A DNA stretch of 64,000 nucleotides from Clostridiales bacterium CHKCI006. GTDB lineage: Bacteria; Bacillota_I; Bacilli_A; Erysipelotrichales; Coprobacillaceae. The notes beneath the pieces were generated by a model that saw only the letters and a list, made by a program, of their open reading frames with translations, was not told the DNA's origin and ran no database searches. The stretch covers positions 1-64,000 of the forward strand of contig FCNA01000148.1 of assembly GCA_900018345.1 (NCBI GenBank), read 5' to 3'. This document shows, one piece after another, positions 35,600-43,500 of this stretch; position 1 is the first letter of the stretch; each line of letters opens with the position of its first letter. Both the position numbers and the translations under genes were made by a program.

Positions 35600-36508
35600 A
35601 TGAAAATCAAGAAAGTTCTTGCGAGTTTAGCGTTAGTCATGAGTTTAAGTATCACTGGATGCTCCAGTAACGAAAATAGTGATCGTCCGGAAGGGTGGCC
35701 GGAAACATTTGTTGTCACCACTTCAGTCGATGAAAACAATCCTGATGCCGATGCGATGAACCAGCAGTTTGCCAGTGATCTGGAAGCAGCTCTGGGAATT
35801 CCTGTTGAAGTTTATTCTTCATCTGATTATACCACCATGATCGAAGGGATGGCAGCCGGTAATGTTCAGGCGTCAATGGTGTCACCAATGAGTTATTTCC
35901 AGACCAAGGAAAGAGCGAATGCCGAATTAGTCGCTTCAGCCAAGATGGCCTATGAATATCGTTCTGTTTTCATCACTCAGGGTGATAACGATGAAATTAA
36001 TTCTTTAGAAGATTTAAGAGGAAAAACGTTTGCCTTTGTGGATCAGGCCAGCTCCAGCGGATACCTTTATCCAAAAGCCCATTTAGTTCAGACATTGAAT
36101 CTAGATCCAGATCAGTTAGAAAACTCCGGTTATTTCTTTGATACCGTTGCTTTCAGCGGTGGTCATAACACGTCTTTAGTGGGGGTTGCGATGGGAGACT
36201 ATGATGCCGCCTGTGTTTCTTTGCAGGTTATCGAAATGATGCAGCAGGCTGGACAGATTCAGGAAGGGGACATTAAGGTCATTGGTCAGACAGACATCAT
36301 CCCTAACCCTGCTTATGTCGTAGCCGGCGATCTGCCTCAGGATCTGAAAGATAAGTTTAAAGATTTCTTATTGAATTATGATAATGCAGATTTCTTTGAA
36401 GCTGCTTTAGGTAGTGCCGATATGCGCTTTGGTGAAGCATCTGAAGCAGATTATGAACCTGCACGCCAAGTGATGGAATTATTACATCTCGATATTGGGG
36501 GAGAATAA
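35600..36508 (+). CDS. phnD: Phosphonate-type ABC transporter substrate-binding lipoprotein
   Basis: A 302-residue lipoprotein. The signal peptide ends in a LSITGC lipobox (cysteine near residue 21), then a PhnD-type periplasmic-binding fold with SMVSPMSYF and the FVDQASSSGYLYP ligand loop. The family binds phosphonate, phosphite or phosphate esters outside the membrane. ATG 35600 is supported by GAAGGAGG and the signal peptide; the upstream frame extension is spurious. It is the first gene of an operon with PhnC, two PhnE proteins and a phosphatase. Confidence 0.9.
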   Translation: MKIKKVLASLALVMSLSITGCSSNENSDRPEGWPETFVVTTSVDENNPDADAMNQQFASDLEAALGIPVEVYSSSDYTTMIEGMAAGNVQASMVSPMSYFQTKERANAELVASAKMAYEYRSVFITQGDNDEINSLEDLRGKTFAFVDQASSSGYLYPKAHLVQTLNLDPDQLENSGYFFDTVAFSGGHNTSLVGVAMGDYDAACVSLQVIEMMQQAGQIQEGDIKVIGQTDIIPNPAYVVAGDLPQDLKDKFKDFLLNYDNADFFEAALGSADMRFGEASEADYEPARQVMELLHLDIGGE

Positions 36509-36509
36509 G

Positions 36510-37301
36510 ATGAGTGATTTATTACAGATTTCACATTTAGGAAAATCTTATGACGGAAAAAACTTTGCCTTAAAAGATGTTTCGGCATCTTTTAAGGCAG
36601 GCGAATTCGTCGTTGTCATCGGGCCAAGCGGTGCCGGTAAGAGTACCTTTATTCGCTGTATCAACCATATGATCGTCCCTAGTGAAGGTGAGATCGTGAT
36701 GGAAGGTGTTCATTTAGAGAAACTGAAAGGAAGAGCCTTAAGAGAGCAGCAGGCGCATATCGGTATGGTCTTCCAGAACTATAATCTGATTGGCCGAACT
36801 TCTGTTATCAAAAATGTCCTGTTTGGCCGTTTAGGTCAGATGAGTGCCTTTGATTCCATTTTTGGGCGTTATTCCCAAAAAGATATTAAAAGAGCGATGG
36901 AACTCTTACAAGAAGTTGGGCTTGGAGATCAAATGGACAAGCGTGCAGATGCCTTAAGCGGTGGTCAGCAGCAACGTGTAGGAATTTGCCGGGCTGTCAT
37001 TCAAAATCCAAAGTTGCTTTTAGCGGATGAACCGATTGCCTCTTTGGACCCACAGTCAGCCAAGATCGTCATGGATACATTAGCTAATTTAACACAACAG
37101 TATGGATTGACCTGCATTGTCAATTTACATCAGGTTGATTTCGCCAAAAAATATGCAACACGGATCATTGGTATCAAAGGAGGACATTTGGTATACGATG
37201 GTAAACCTGAGGCATTAAGTGATGCTTTGATAGCGGATATTTATAAAGGCAAAGAAGATCAGATGACACTGAAATCGGCTCAGGAGGTTGCATATGCCTA
37301 A
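36510..37301 (+). CDS. phnC: Phosphonate-type ABC transporter ATP-binding protein
   Basis: A 263-residue ATPase of the PhnC type. Walker A is GPSGAGKST, the signature SGGQQQRVGICRA, and Walker B LLADEPIASLDP. ATG 36510 follows GGGGGAG; the frame upstream overlaps phnD without reason. Its 3' end overlaps the first permease gene by 8 bp. It powers uptake of the ligand bound by PhnD. Confidence 0.92.
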   Translation: MSDLLQISHLGKSYDGKNFALKDVSASFKAGEFVVVIGPSGAGKSTFIRCINHMIVPSEGEIVMEGVHLEKLKGRALREQQAHIGMVFQNYNLIGRTSVIKNVLFGRLGQMSAFDSIFGRYSQKDIKRAMELLQEVGLGDQMDKRADALSGGQQQRVGICRAVIQNPKLLLADEPIASLDPQSAKIVMDTLANLTQQYGLTCIVNLHQVDFAKKYATRIIGIKGGHLVYDGKPEALSDALIADIYKGKEDQMTLKSAQEVAYA

Positions 37302-38070
37302 GACGCTGAAACGCAGCCATCAGATTGGTTTTACTGTGGCAGGCATTGGTCTGGCCCTGGTGTTTTTTTCCTGCTGGTATCTGGAAATTTCACCAATGGA
37401 TCTCCTATTGTCTTTTCCGGACTTTATTTCTTTCTTTACAGCCAATTTTTTACCACCGAACTTTTCTGATTGGCAGGAATTCTTGCCTTCTGTTTTAGAT
37501 ACGATTTTCTTTGCCATTGTAGCTACCTATATTTCAACATTCTTTGCAATGTTTTTTGGTTTGATGATGTCCGAGCTCGTCAATCCTTTTAAACCATTGC
37601 GTGTTGTTTTTCGAGGAATCGTTTCTTTTTTCAGAAACATTCCTGTGATGATCTGGGCCAGCTTACTGGTATATGCCTTTGGGGTAGGCGAACTGGTCGG
37701 CTTGATTGCCCTGGTCATTGCGACAATTGGCTTTCTTTCCCGCAGTTACGCGGATTCGATCAATGAATTAGATAAAAGTAATCTGGAGGCGTTGAAGGCT
37801 TGCGGTGCCAGTCCTTTACAGGTATTATGGCATGGTACATTAGTCCTTTTCAAACCATCTTTCATCAACTGGACACTGTATTGTTTTGAATTGAACATTC
37901 GTTCTTCTACTATTTTAGGCATGGTCGGCGCCGGTGGGATCGGTGTGCTGATTCAGACCAATATCAAACTATTCCGTTATGAAACGGCCTTTGGGATCAT
38001 CCTGATCGTTATTGTGATGGTGCTTTGCAGTGAACTGCTAACCAATAAAATTAGAGAAAGGATCCATTAA
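37294..38070 (+). CDS. phnE: Phosphonate-type ABC transporter permease
   Basis: A 258-residue PhnE-type permease with about six membrane segments and an EAA-like loop (LEALKACGASPLQVLWHG) that docks the ATPase. ATG 37294 has AGGAGG six bases upstream. A second PhnE follows 2 bp later, a common arrangement in which two permeases form a heterodimer. Confidence 0.9.
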   Translation: MPKTLKRSHQIGFTVAGIGLALVFFSCWYLEISPMDLLLSFPDFISFFTANFLPPNFSDWQEFLPSVLDTIFFAIVATYISTFFAMFFGLMMSELVNPFKPLRVVFRGIVSFFRNIPVMIWASLLVYAFGVGELVGLIALVIATIGFLSRSYADSINELDKSNLEALKACGASPLQVLWHGTLVLFKPSFINWTLYCFELNIRSSTILGMVGAGGIGVLIQTNIKLFRYETAFGIILIVIVMVLCSELLTNKIRERIH

Positions 38071-38072
38071 TT

Positions 38073-38861
38073 ATGAAAAAGTATCGTATTCATCCACGCG
38101 GATATGCTTTGCGTTATATTCTGGGAGGCGCTGCTCTGATCCTTCTCTTTGTTTTCAGCTGTGTCTACCTGGATCTGGATTTTGCCAAATTTGCCCAGCG
38201 TTTAAGCAATGTGCCAGAGATTGTGAGTCGTATGATGCACTTAGATCTCTCCATGCTGCCTGAAATTATTTTTCAGCTCTTTGTTTCGATTACCCTGGCT
38301 TTATTAGCGCTTGTCATCGGGATTGTGATTTCCTTTGTACTGGCAGCCTTTGGTGCAAGTAACCTGGCTCCTCATCATTGGATCAGCCAGCTGATCAAAG
38401 GCGTGGTCGCTGTGATTCGGGCTGTCCCAAGTCTGGTTTGGATCCTGATGGTCGTTGCTTCGGTCGGCTTTGGAAACAGCGGCGCACTGCTTGGTTTAGT
38501 CATCATGAGTGTCGGCTTTTTAACGAAGGCCTTTTGCAGTGTCTTTGAGGAAAACGGTTATGGTCGTATTGAAGCGCTGCGTTCAGTAGGCGCACGCTGG
38601 ATCAACGTTGTGATTCAGGGAGTCGCAAATGATGCGCTGCCGGGTTTATTGACCTGGATTGCCTTAACGATCGAGACCAATATTGCCACATCTATTTCTT
38701 TAGGTGTATTGGGCATTTCGGGTGTAGGAAATTTACTGAACAGACAGATTATGAAATTTAATTATCCTGGTATTTCAACGATCATCCTGGTTATCTTCAT
38801 TGCCCTGATCATTGTCGAATTATCAGTAGGGAAACTAAAGGAGCGTATTCATGAAAAATAG
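38073..38861 (+). CDS. phnE: Phosphonate-type ABC transporter permease (second)
   Basis: A 262-residue PhnE paralogue with the same layout and EAA loop (IEALRSVGARWINVVIQG). It overlaps the phosphatase gene by 11 bp. With the preceding gene it should form the membrane channel of the importer. Confidence 0.9.
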   Translation: MKKYRIHPRGYALRYILGGAALILLFVFSCVYLDLDFAKFAQRLSNVPEIVSRMMHLDLSMLPEIIFQLFVSITLALLALVIGIVISFVLAAFGASNLAPHHWISQLIKGVVAVIRAVPSLVWILMVVASVGFGNSGALLGLVIMSVGFLTKAFCSVFEENGYGRIEALRSVGARWINVVIQGVANDALPGLLTWIALTIETNIATSISLGVLGISGVGNLLNRQIMKFNYPGISTIILVIFIALIIVELSVGKLKERIHEK

Positions 38862-40305
38862 TATTCAACGTCTCAACTTAGAGGGAACTTATAATACACG
38901 TGAGCTTGGCGGATACCCATGTGAGAAGGGTCGACAGATGACACGTTATGGGCAGTTTCTGCGTTCGGACCGTTTAGACGCTCTGACTGCAAAAGACATT
39001 GAAGTTTTAAAGGCATATGGTGTCACGACGGTCATTGATCTGCGCAGTCAAAAGGAGATTAGCGAGGCACCGGACACCCCGGTGATCGAAGCAGGATTCC
39101 ATTACTATCACTGTCCTTTGATGTCTGAACTCATGTACGAAAATGCCGTCAACGGAACGTTTGATCAAACGACACTATCCGGCGGGTATGCCAGGATGGT
39201 CATGCAGTATGAGCGCATCAAGGCTTTCTTTGAAATTGTTTTAAACAGCGAAGGAACCATTCTGTTCCACTGCACGGGCGGTCAGGATCGCACCGGGATC
39301 ATGAGCATGCTGCTGCTGATGGTGGCACATGTGGATTATTGTGATATCATCAATGACTATTTGATTACATCTACTTATACCTCACAGGATACCCGTTTAC
39401 AGGCTTTTTTTCCGGAAGGGATGGCGTTAAGTGAATTGCGTACGGAGCCGGCCTGTTTGAAAGCGGCATACGATGCAGTGCTGAATCGCTATGGCACGAT
39501 TGAAGCCTATTTAGAGGCCTGTGGTCTTACGAAAGAAGCCATTCAGGCTTTACATGACCGTCTGGTTGGGCCTGCCGGGGATTACCGTCATCTGCCTTTG
39601 GAAGGCGCCTATAACTATCGTGACCTTGGTGGTTATCCTTGTGTGCAGGGGTATACGAAATTCCATCGCCTGATGCGCAGTGACGATATCGGACAGTTGA
39701 CGCAGGCGGACCTGGATCGCTTATATGCTTACGGCTTAAGGACGATTGTGGACCTGCGCTTTGAAAACGAAGCCGCAGTCAGTCCGGATGCTACGCAAAA
39801 AGATGGTCGCTTTCGCAATCTGTCCATGCCATTTGTGACCTCCACGATGCAAAGGCTGGGAACAGATGCGACGACCATCAATATGAATGAAGCCAAACAG
39901 ATCACACTGGCAGATCTTTATGTCGACCTCGTTAAGGATCATGCCCTGGTTAAAAAGACGCTGGAAGCGATTGCCGAGGCAGAGGGCGGCATTCTATTCC
40001 ACTGTTCGGCTGGTAAAGACCGCACAGGGGTCATTGCGATGCTGCTCTTAATGATTGCGCAAGTCGGACAGGCTGATATCTATGCCAACTACCAGCAGAC
40101 ATTCTACTATCTGATTCAAAAACCTGAAATACGCGAACGTTTGAATCCGGAATGGATGGAAATGATGGAGTCAAAAGTCGAAAGTATCGCGAAACCTTAT
40201 ACATATATCATAGATCACTATCAAAATATTGAAGGCTATCTGAAGGCAATCGGATTATCAGAGTCAAGTCGCATGGCTTTGCAAAATAAACTCGTACAGG
40301 ACTAG
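38851..40305 (+). CDS. Tandem tyrosine-phosphatase-fold protein
   Basis: A 484-residue protein made of two similar halves of the Y_phosphatase3 (PF13350) type. Each begins with an LEGxYNxRxLGGYPC motif (residues 10 and 250). Each has a CX5R active-site loop: HCTGGQDRTG with Cys141/Arg147, and HCSAGKDRTG with Cys385/Arg391. Both halves keep catalytic Cys and Arg, so both may be active. No signal peptide is seen, so it is cytoplasmic. Its overlap with the importer genes suggests it processes an imported phosphate ester or phosphonate. Most relatives have a single domain of about 240 residues. Confidence 0.85.
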   Translation: MKNSIQRLNLEGTYNTRELGGYPCEKGRQMTRYGQFLRSDRLDALTAKDIEVLKAYGVTTVIDLRSQKEISEAPDTPVIEAGFHYYHCPLMSELMYENAVNGTFDQTTLSGGYARMVMQYERIKAFFEIVLNSEGTILFHCTGGQDRTGIMSMLLLMVAHVDYCDIINDYLITSTYTSQDTRLQAFFPEGMALSELRTEPACLKAAYDAVLNRYGTIEAYLEACGLTKEAIQALHDRLVGPAGDYRHLPLEGAYNYRDLGGYPCVQGYTKFHRLMRSDDIGQLTQADLDRLYAYGLRTIVDLRFENEAAVSPDATQKDGRFRNLSMPFVTSTMQRLGTDATTINMNEAKQITLADLYVDLVKDHALVKKTLEAIAEAEGGILFHCSAGKDRTGVIAMLLLMIAQVGQADIYANYQQTFYYLIQKPEIRERLNPEWMEMMESKVESIAKPYTYIIDHYQNIEGYLKAIGLSESSRMALQNKLVQD

Positions 40306-40333
40306 AGAATTCCACGTGAATTCTCTTTTTTTG
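40304..40333 (+). terminator. Terminator of the phn-type operon
   Basis: AGAGAATTC 40304-40312 pairs perfectly with GAATTCTCT 40318-40326, followed by seven T residues. Confidence 0.88.
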
Positions 40334-40386
40334 TGTCCCTGGATCAACATATCAAAATCAGTCTATGGGGCAAAGAACTTACCGGT

Positions 40387-40866
40387 CTATTTCGCAAGGT
40401 CATTTAGCGTTTTGCCGGTAATTCGATAGGTTGTCCAGTCGGACATCGGTTCTGCTCCTAAGGATAAATAGAAATCGATGCTTGGTTGATTCCAGTCAAG
40501 GCAGCACCATTCCAGACGACCGCATTGACGTTCGATTGCAATTGCAGCAAGTTTCTTTAAAAGAGCCTTCCCATAGCCATTGCCCCGATATTCGGGCAAA
40601 ACATATAGATCTTCCAGATAGAGACCTGCTCTGCCTAAGAATGTAGAAAAGTTATGAAAGAATAGTGCAAATCCAATTTCTTTATCATCGAGACAAGCGA
40701 AGATCACTTCTGCTTTCTCCTTATCAAAGAGCCATTCTTCAAGCATGGCTTCATCCGCCACGACTTCATCTAACATTTTTTCATACTCTGCCAGTTCGCG
40801 AATAAACTTCAAGATCAATGGGACATCCTGTCGCTTGGCAAATCGAAAATTGACTTGTGTATCCAT
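40387..40866 (-). CDS. GNAT family N-acetyltransferase (SSAT-like)
   Basis: A 159-residue acetyltransferase. The GLYLEDLYVLPEYRGNGYG segment near residues 81-99 carries the acetyl-CoA motif and resembles spermidine/spermine N1-acetyltransferases. ATG 40866 is 23 bp inside the left end of the insertion sequence at 40889, so the element probably displaced the native promoter. The substrate is inferred and may be another amine. Confidence 0.85.
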   Translation of the reverse strand: MDTQVNFRFAKRQDVPLILKFIRELAEYEKMLDEVVADEAMLEEWLFDKEKAEVIFACLDDKEIGFALFFHNFSTFLGRAGLYLEDLYVLPEYRGNGYGKALLKKLAAIAIERQCGRLEWCCLDWNQPSIDFYLSLGAEPMSDWTTYRITGKTLNDLAK

Positions 40867-41027
40867 TTTTATCTCCCTCTTTCTATCTTGGTAGTGTCAA
40901 AAACAGTTAGTTTATTTTATGCATAAATTAACTAAAAACCTCATTCTACCTTGGGTTTTATACATATTCTGGTTGATTTCCACTGGAAATTAACCGATAA
41001 ACTTGACCATTTCCTCTGTACAAAAAA

Positions 41028-41082
41028 GGTAATAACATCCTATAATGAAGTCGCGACACCACAATAATAGGAGGTTATTACC
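41028..41082 (+). promoter_or_regulatory. Hairpin that can mask the transposase ribosome site, with internal promoter
   Basis: GGTAATAACATCCT (41028-41041) is complementary at 13 of 14 positions to AGGAGGTTATTACC (41069-41082), which contains the transposase ribosome site. A TATAAT box lies at 41041-41046. A transcript started there would lack the left arm, while read-through transcripts from outside would fold and block translation, as described for IS10. Confidence 0.6.
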
Positions 41083-41364
41083 ATGGTCAAGATTATATCA
41101 TGTTTGATTCATTTTTTACATACTTTTAGAAAACTTTTATATAAATTTGAATGTTTCCTTTTAAGATTTCTTCCAAGCGATCCTAATCCTTCTTCTTCAA
41201 GTGAGGCCTACAGAAGATTCAAGGTTCATTCTCTTCCTGTCCTTGAACCTGAACATCTTCCCATTCCTTTTGATCAGGCCAAGGCTGCCTATGAACTTAA
41301 ACACAATAAACCACTTAAGCCTGTCTTCAGGCATGCCGGCAAGACTTATCCCCCTCAAGGAACC
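41083..41364 (+). pseudogene. Transposase, N-terminal fragment (interrupted)
   Basis: The first 94 codons of a transposase, from ATG 41083 behind AGGAGG. The sequence ends in KTYPPQGT, where an inserted element begins. Joined at the GT of 41365-41366 to the sequence from 45236, the frame continues as VCPHCGASHEY, a zinc-ribbon motif. The remaining open frame to 41463 is junction sequence and not real coding. Confidence 0.75.
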
Positions 41365-41456
41365 GTGGGGCCGGTCGGTCCGGTGGGGGCGACGTCAAAA
41401 GGAAATCACCTCATTTTAATAGTATACTTCTCTTGCATTTTTCTATTAAATGTATT

Positions 41457-41492
41457 AAAATAAAAACGAAAATTATATTTTGTTTTTATTTT
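41457..41492 (+). promoter_or_regulatory. 36-bp palindrome upstream of tetR in the element
   Basis: AAAATAAAAAC (41457-41467) is inverted as GTTTTTATTTT (41482-41492) across a 14-bp AT-rich centre. The same 36-bp design recurs at 42201-42236, so it is probably the autoregulatory operator of the element's TetR protein. Confidence 0.65.
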
Positions 41493-41507
41493 GCGCGAGG
41501 TGATGTA

Positions 41508-42128
41508 ATGCCACGGGTAGCTTATTCTGAGAAAGATAAGGAGCGTATCAGAACAGCACTTATTACAGTTGGGCTTGAACTCATGGCAAAACAGGGCATA
41601 CAGCATACAACAGTGGAACAGGTTTATAAAAAGGTCGGTATTTCGCGAACATTCTTTTATTCGTTTTTCTCAACAAAAGAAGATCTGGTGCTTGAAACAT
41701 TATATTGGCAGCAGCCTAGAATTGTTGAGTATGTTCAAAAACTGATGGCTGATCCTGCATTAACATGGCGCGACACTGTGAAAAAATTTCTCTATGATTG
41801 CTGTTATGGAGAGAAAAGTGGAATCGCTGTTTTAACAATTGAGGAGCAGCAGCTGATTTTTAAACGTCTGTCAAAGGAAAGCTATCAGGTGTTTCGGCAA
41901 AAGCAGCGGCAGCTTTTTGGGAAAATTTTGGAAACCTTTGGGATAGAGGCAGACGCAAGAAGAATCAATCTGTTTACAAATTTAAGTCTGACAGTGATGG
42001 TCATTCGCAGAGCGCTTCCGGATACTCTTCCTTTGTTTGTCCCTGAGGCTGCGGATGAAACAATCGATGTTCAGATTGATGCGATCGTGGATGTCCTGGA
42101 GAAGCTGAAAACGGCTTCTAGTTCATGA
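41508..42128 (+). CDS. TetR family transcriptional regulator of the element
   Basis: A 206-residue TetR-type regulator. The helix-turn-helix lies near residues 30-55 (TVEQVYKKVGISRTFFYSFF). ATG 41508 follows GAGGTG. The palindrome 15 bp upstream and its copy before the next gene suggest it represses itself and that gene. The inducing ligand is unknown. Confidence 0.88.
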   Translation: MPRVAYSEKDKERIRTALITVGLELMAKQGIQHTTVEQVYKKVGISRTFFYSFFSTKEDLVLETLYWQQPRIVEYVQKLMADPALTWRDTVKKFLYDCCYGEKSGIAVLTIEEQQLIFKRLSKESYQVFRQKQRQLFGKILETFGIEADARRINLFTNLSLTVMVIRRALPDTLPLFVPEAADETIDVQIDAIVDVLEKLKTASSS

Positions 42129-42200
42129 ATGGTAGAAAATAGGTAAATCCGTCCGAATATTGTGCTGCGGACTAATATTCAGGCGGAATTTACTTTAAGG

Positions 42201-42236
42201 AAAATAAAAACAAATTTTAATATTTGTATTTATTTT
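42201..42236 (+). promoter_or_regulatory. Second 36-bp palindrome, upstream of the 161-residue cargo gene
   Basis: AAAATAAAAAC (42201-42211) with GTATTTATTTT (42226-42236) gives the same 11-14-11 layout as at 41457, with one mismatch in the right arm. Confidence 0.65.
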
Positions 42237-42295
42237 GTGATGCTATGGCTGGCATCCATACGCTTTCAAAATAAAGATTATAGGAGGAGAACGTT

Positions 42296-42781
42296 ATGGG
42301 ATTTTTTAGCAAATTGTTTAAGGGACCGGAAATCGACATGGAAAAGAGCAATGCAAATGCAAAGAAAATGCGTGTTTTATTTAATCATGTTGTAACAGAT
42401 GGGGACAATTATAGGCTGATTTTCGGCTATACCGAGGATGTCAGTCGTTTCAATTATGGATTTGTTCATGGAAGCAAAACAAAAATCGGAAATTTAATTG
42501 TTGGCTGGAATGAGGCCAGCAAAACAATCGTGGTCGTTCCCACAGTTCCCGATCTTTCTGGCTGTGGTGACCCGACCTACTACCGCCGCTCTGAAATTTT
42601 AAAAGCTTACCGTAATAAGTACCCTACAGATGCTTTTATCATTTATCCGGACAGAAAGGGGTATATTGGCATCAATGCCTATGATTGGCTGGAAGATGAA
42701 AAGCTATACGTCTATGTGTCTCAGGACGATGAGCTGGCTGCTTTTACTGACTTCTTTATGAATACATTTGCAACAAAGTGA
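42296..42781 (+). CDS. Unrecognised 161-residue protein, element cargo
   Basis: A soluble-looking protein without membrane segments or a signal peptide. It starts MGFFSKLFKGPEID and is rich in aromatic residues and glycine, with a GCGDPTYYRR segment near residue 92. ATG 42296 follows AGGAGGAG. It is likely controlled by the element's TetR through the palindrome at 42201 and precedes a small membrane protein by 8 bp. No family was recognised and no function is proposed. Confidence 0.7.
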   Translation: MGFFSKLFKGPEIDMEKSNANAKKMRVLFNHVVTDGDNYRLIFGYTEDVSRFNYGFVHGSKTKIGNLIVGWNEASKTIVVVPTVPDLSGCGDPTYYRRSEILKAYRNKYPTDAFIIYPDRKGYIGINAYDWLEDEKLYVYVSQDDELAAFTDFFMNTFATK

Positions 42782-42789
42782 GGTGAAAA

Positions 42790-42966
42790 ATGCCTTTGGG
42801 AGAAATGGGAGCATTCTTATTGTTTCTTGCAGTAATATTTGTATTTGGTAATCTGTGGTTCCATTTTGTAGAAACAATATTAAGGTGGATCAAAAAGCTA
42901 TTTATGGGTCATAAAAATCCTCCGATGTGGCATAGATTCCCCGTATATAAGGATGAGAATGATTGA
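42790..42966 (+). CDS. Small membrane protein, element cargo
   Basis: A 58-residue protein with one long hydrophobic segment (about residues 7-27) followed by a basic stretch with tryptophan. ATG 42790 follows AGGTGA and is 8 bp after the preceding stop, so the two are likely cotranscribed. No family was recognised. Confidence 0.6.
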   Translation: MPLGEMGAFLLFLAVIFVFGNLWFHFVETILRWIKKLFMGHKNPPMWHRFPVYKDEND

Positions 42967-43031
42967 TACAAACGAAATCAGGACCTTGATGGGCCAATAG
43001 TAACATTCAGGCATTTTATTAAGAGATATAT

Positions 43032-43076
43032 AAAAGCGCAAAGTCAGCTCTGTTGCAATACTGGCCTTGCGCTTTT
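43032..43076. terminator. Possible terminator after the cargo genes
   Basis: AAAAGCGCAA 43032-43041 is inverted as TTGCGCTTTT 43067-43076 with a 25-nt loop. The T-run is short, so efficiency is uncertain. Confidence 0.4.
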
Positions 43077-43131
43077 CTCATAGGACAACCTGAAACTTGC
43101 ATAGAAATATGTGGAAGGAGGTGTATGTTCT

Positions 43132-43392
43132 GTGAGCAGTCTAAATGTTGCGGCGCTTTCGAGCGTGGATATTCAAAAGATAAAAAAAGAAGAGTTGACT
43201 GATATAAGAAGCATAAAGCTTGATCCCAGCGTTCCCCAGGAGCTCCGGGCAGGCTACATCTTGAAAACAACGGGCAATCCCTATTGTTTCCGCGTGGGCG
43301 ACTTGGGCGTAAAGCTGGAGTTTTTGGACAGCGCCCCATCTTTGCAGGATGCCCTTTCCGATTTCTTTCAGCGCAAAAAGAGCGGCCTATAA
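43132..43392 (+). CDS. DUF6870-like small protein of integrative elements
   Basis: An 86-residue protein starting at GTG 43132 (ribosome site AAGGAGG). The SSVDIQKIKKEELTDI start and NPYCFRVGDLGVKLEF core resemble the DUF6870 proteins found beside recombinases in clostridial integrative elements. Function is unknown. It lies about 110 bp upstream of the recombinase gene. Confidence 0.65.
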   Translation: MSSLNVAALSSVDIQKIKKEELTDIRSIKLDPSVPQELRAGYILKTTGNPYCFRVGDLGVKLEFLDSAPSLQDALSDFFQRKKSGL

Positions 43393-43500
43393 CTTCCTAC
43401 CCTATCTTCTGGACACTTTGTCCAGAGGCGGAGGCATCCTTGATGGGGCCCCTGAACAAAGTTACAATATAGGTGTAATGTGATAGGGAAGGAGGCTATC

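Noticed and set aside
41366-41463. The C-terminal part of the 41083 open frame (GPVGPVG repeat-like stretch)
   Set aside because: It is translation of the element end after the insertion point and not part of a real protein.
42162-42395. A 77-codon frame before the 161-residue cargo gene
   Set aside because: It overlaps the TetR-type palindrome and the cargo gene in another frame.
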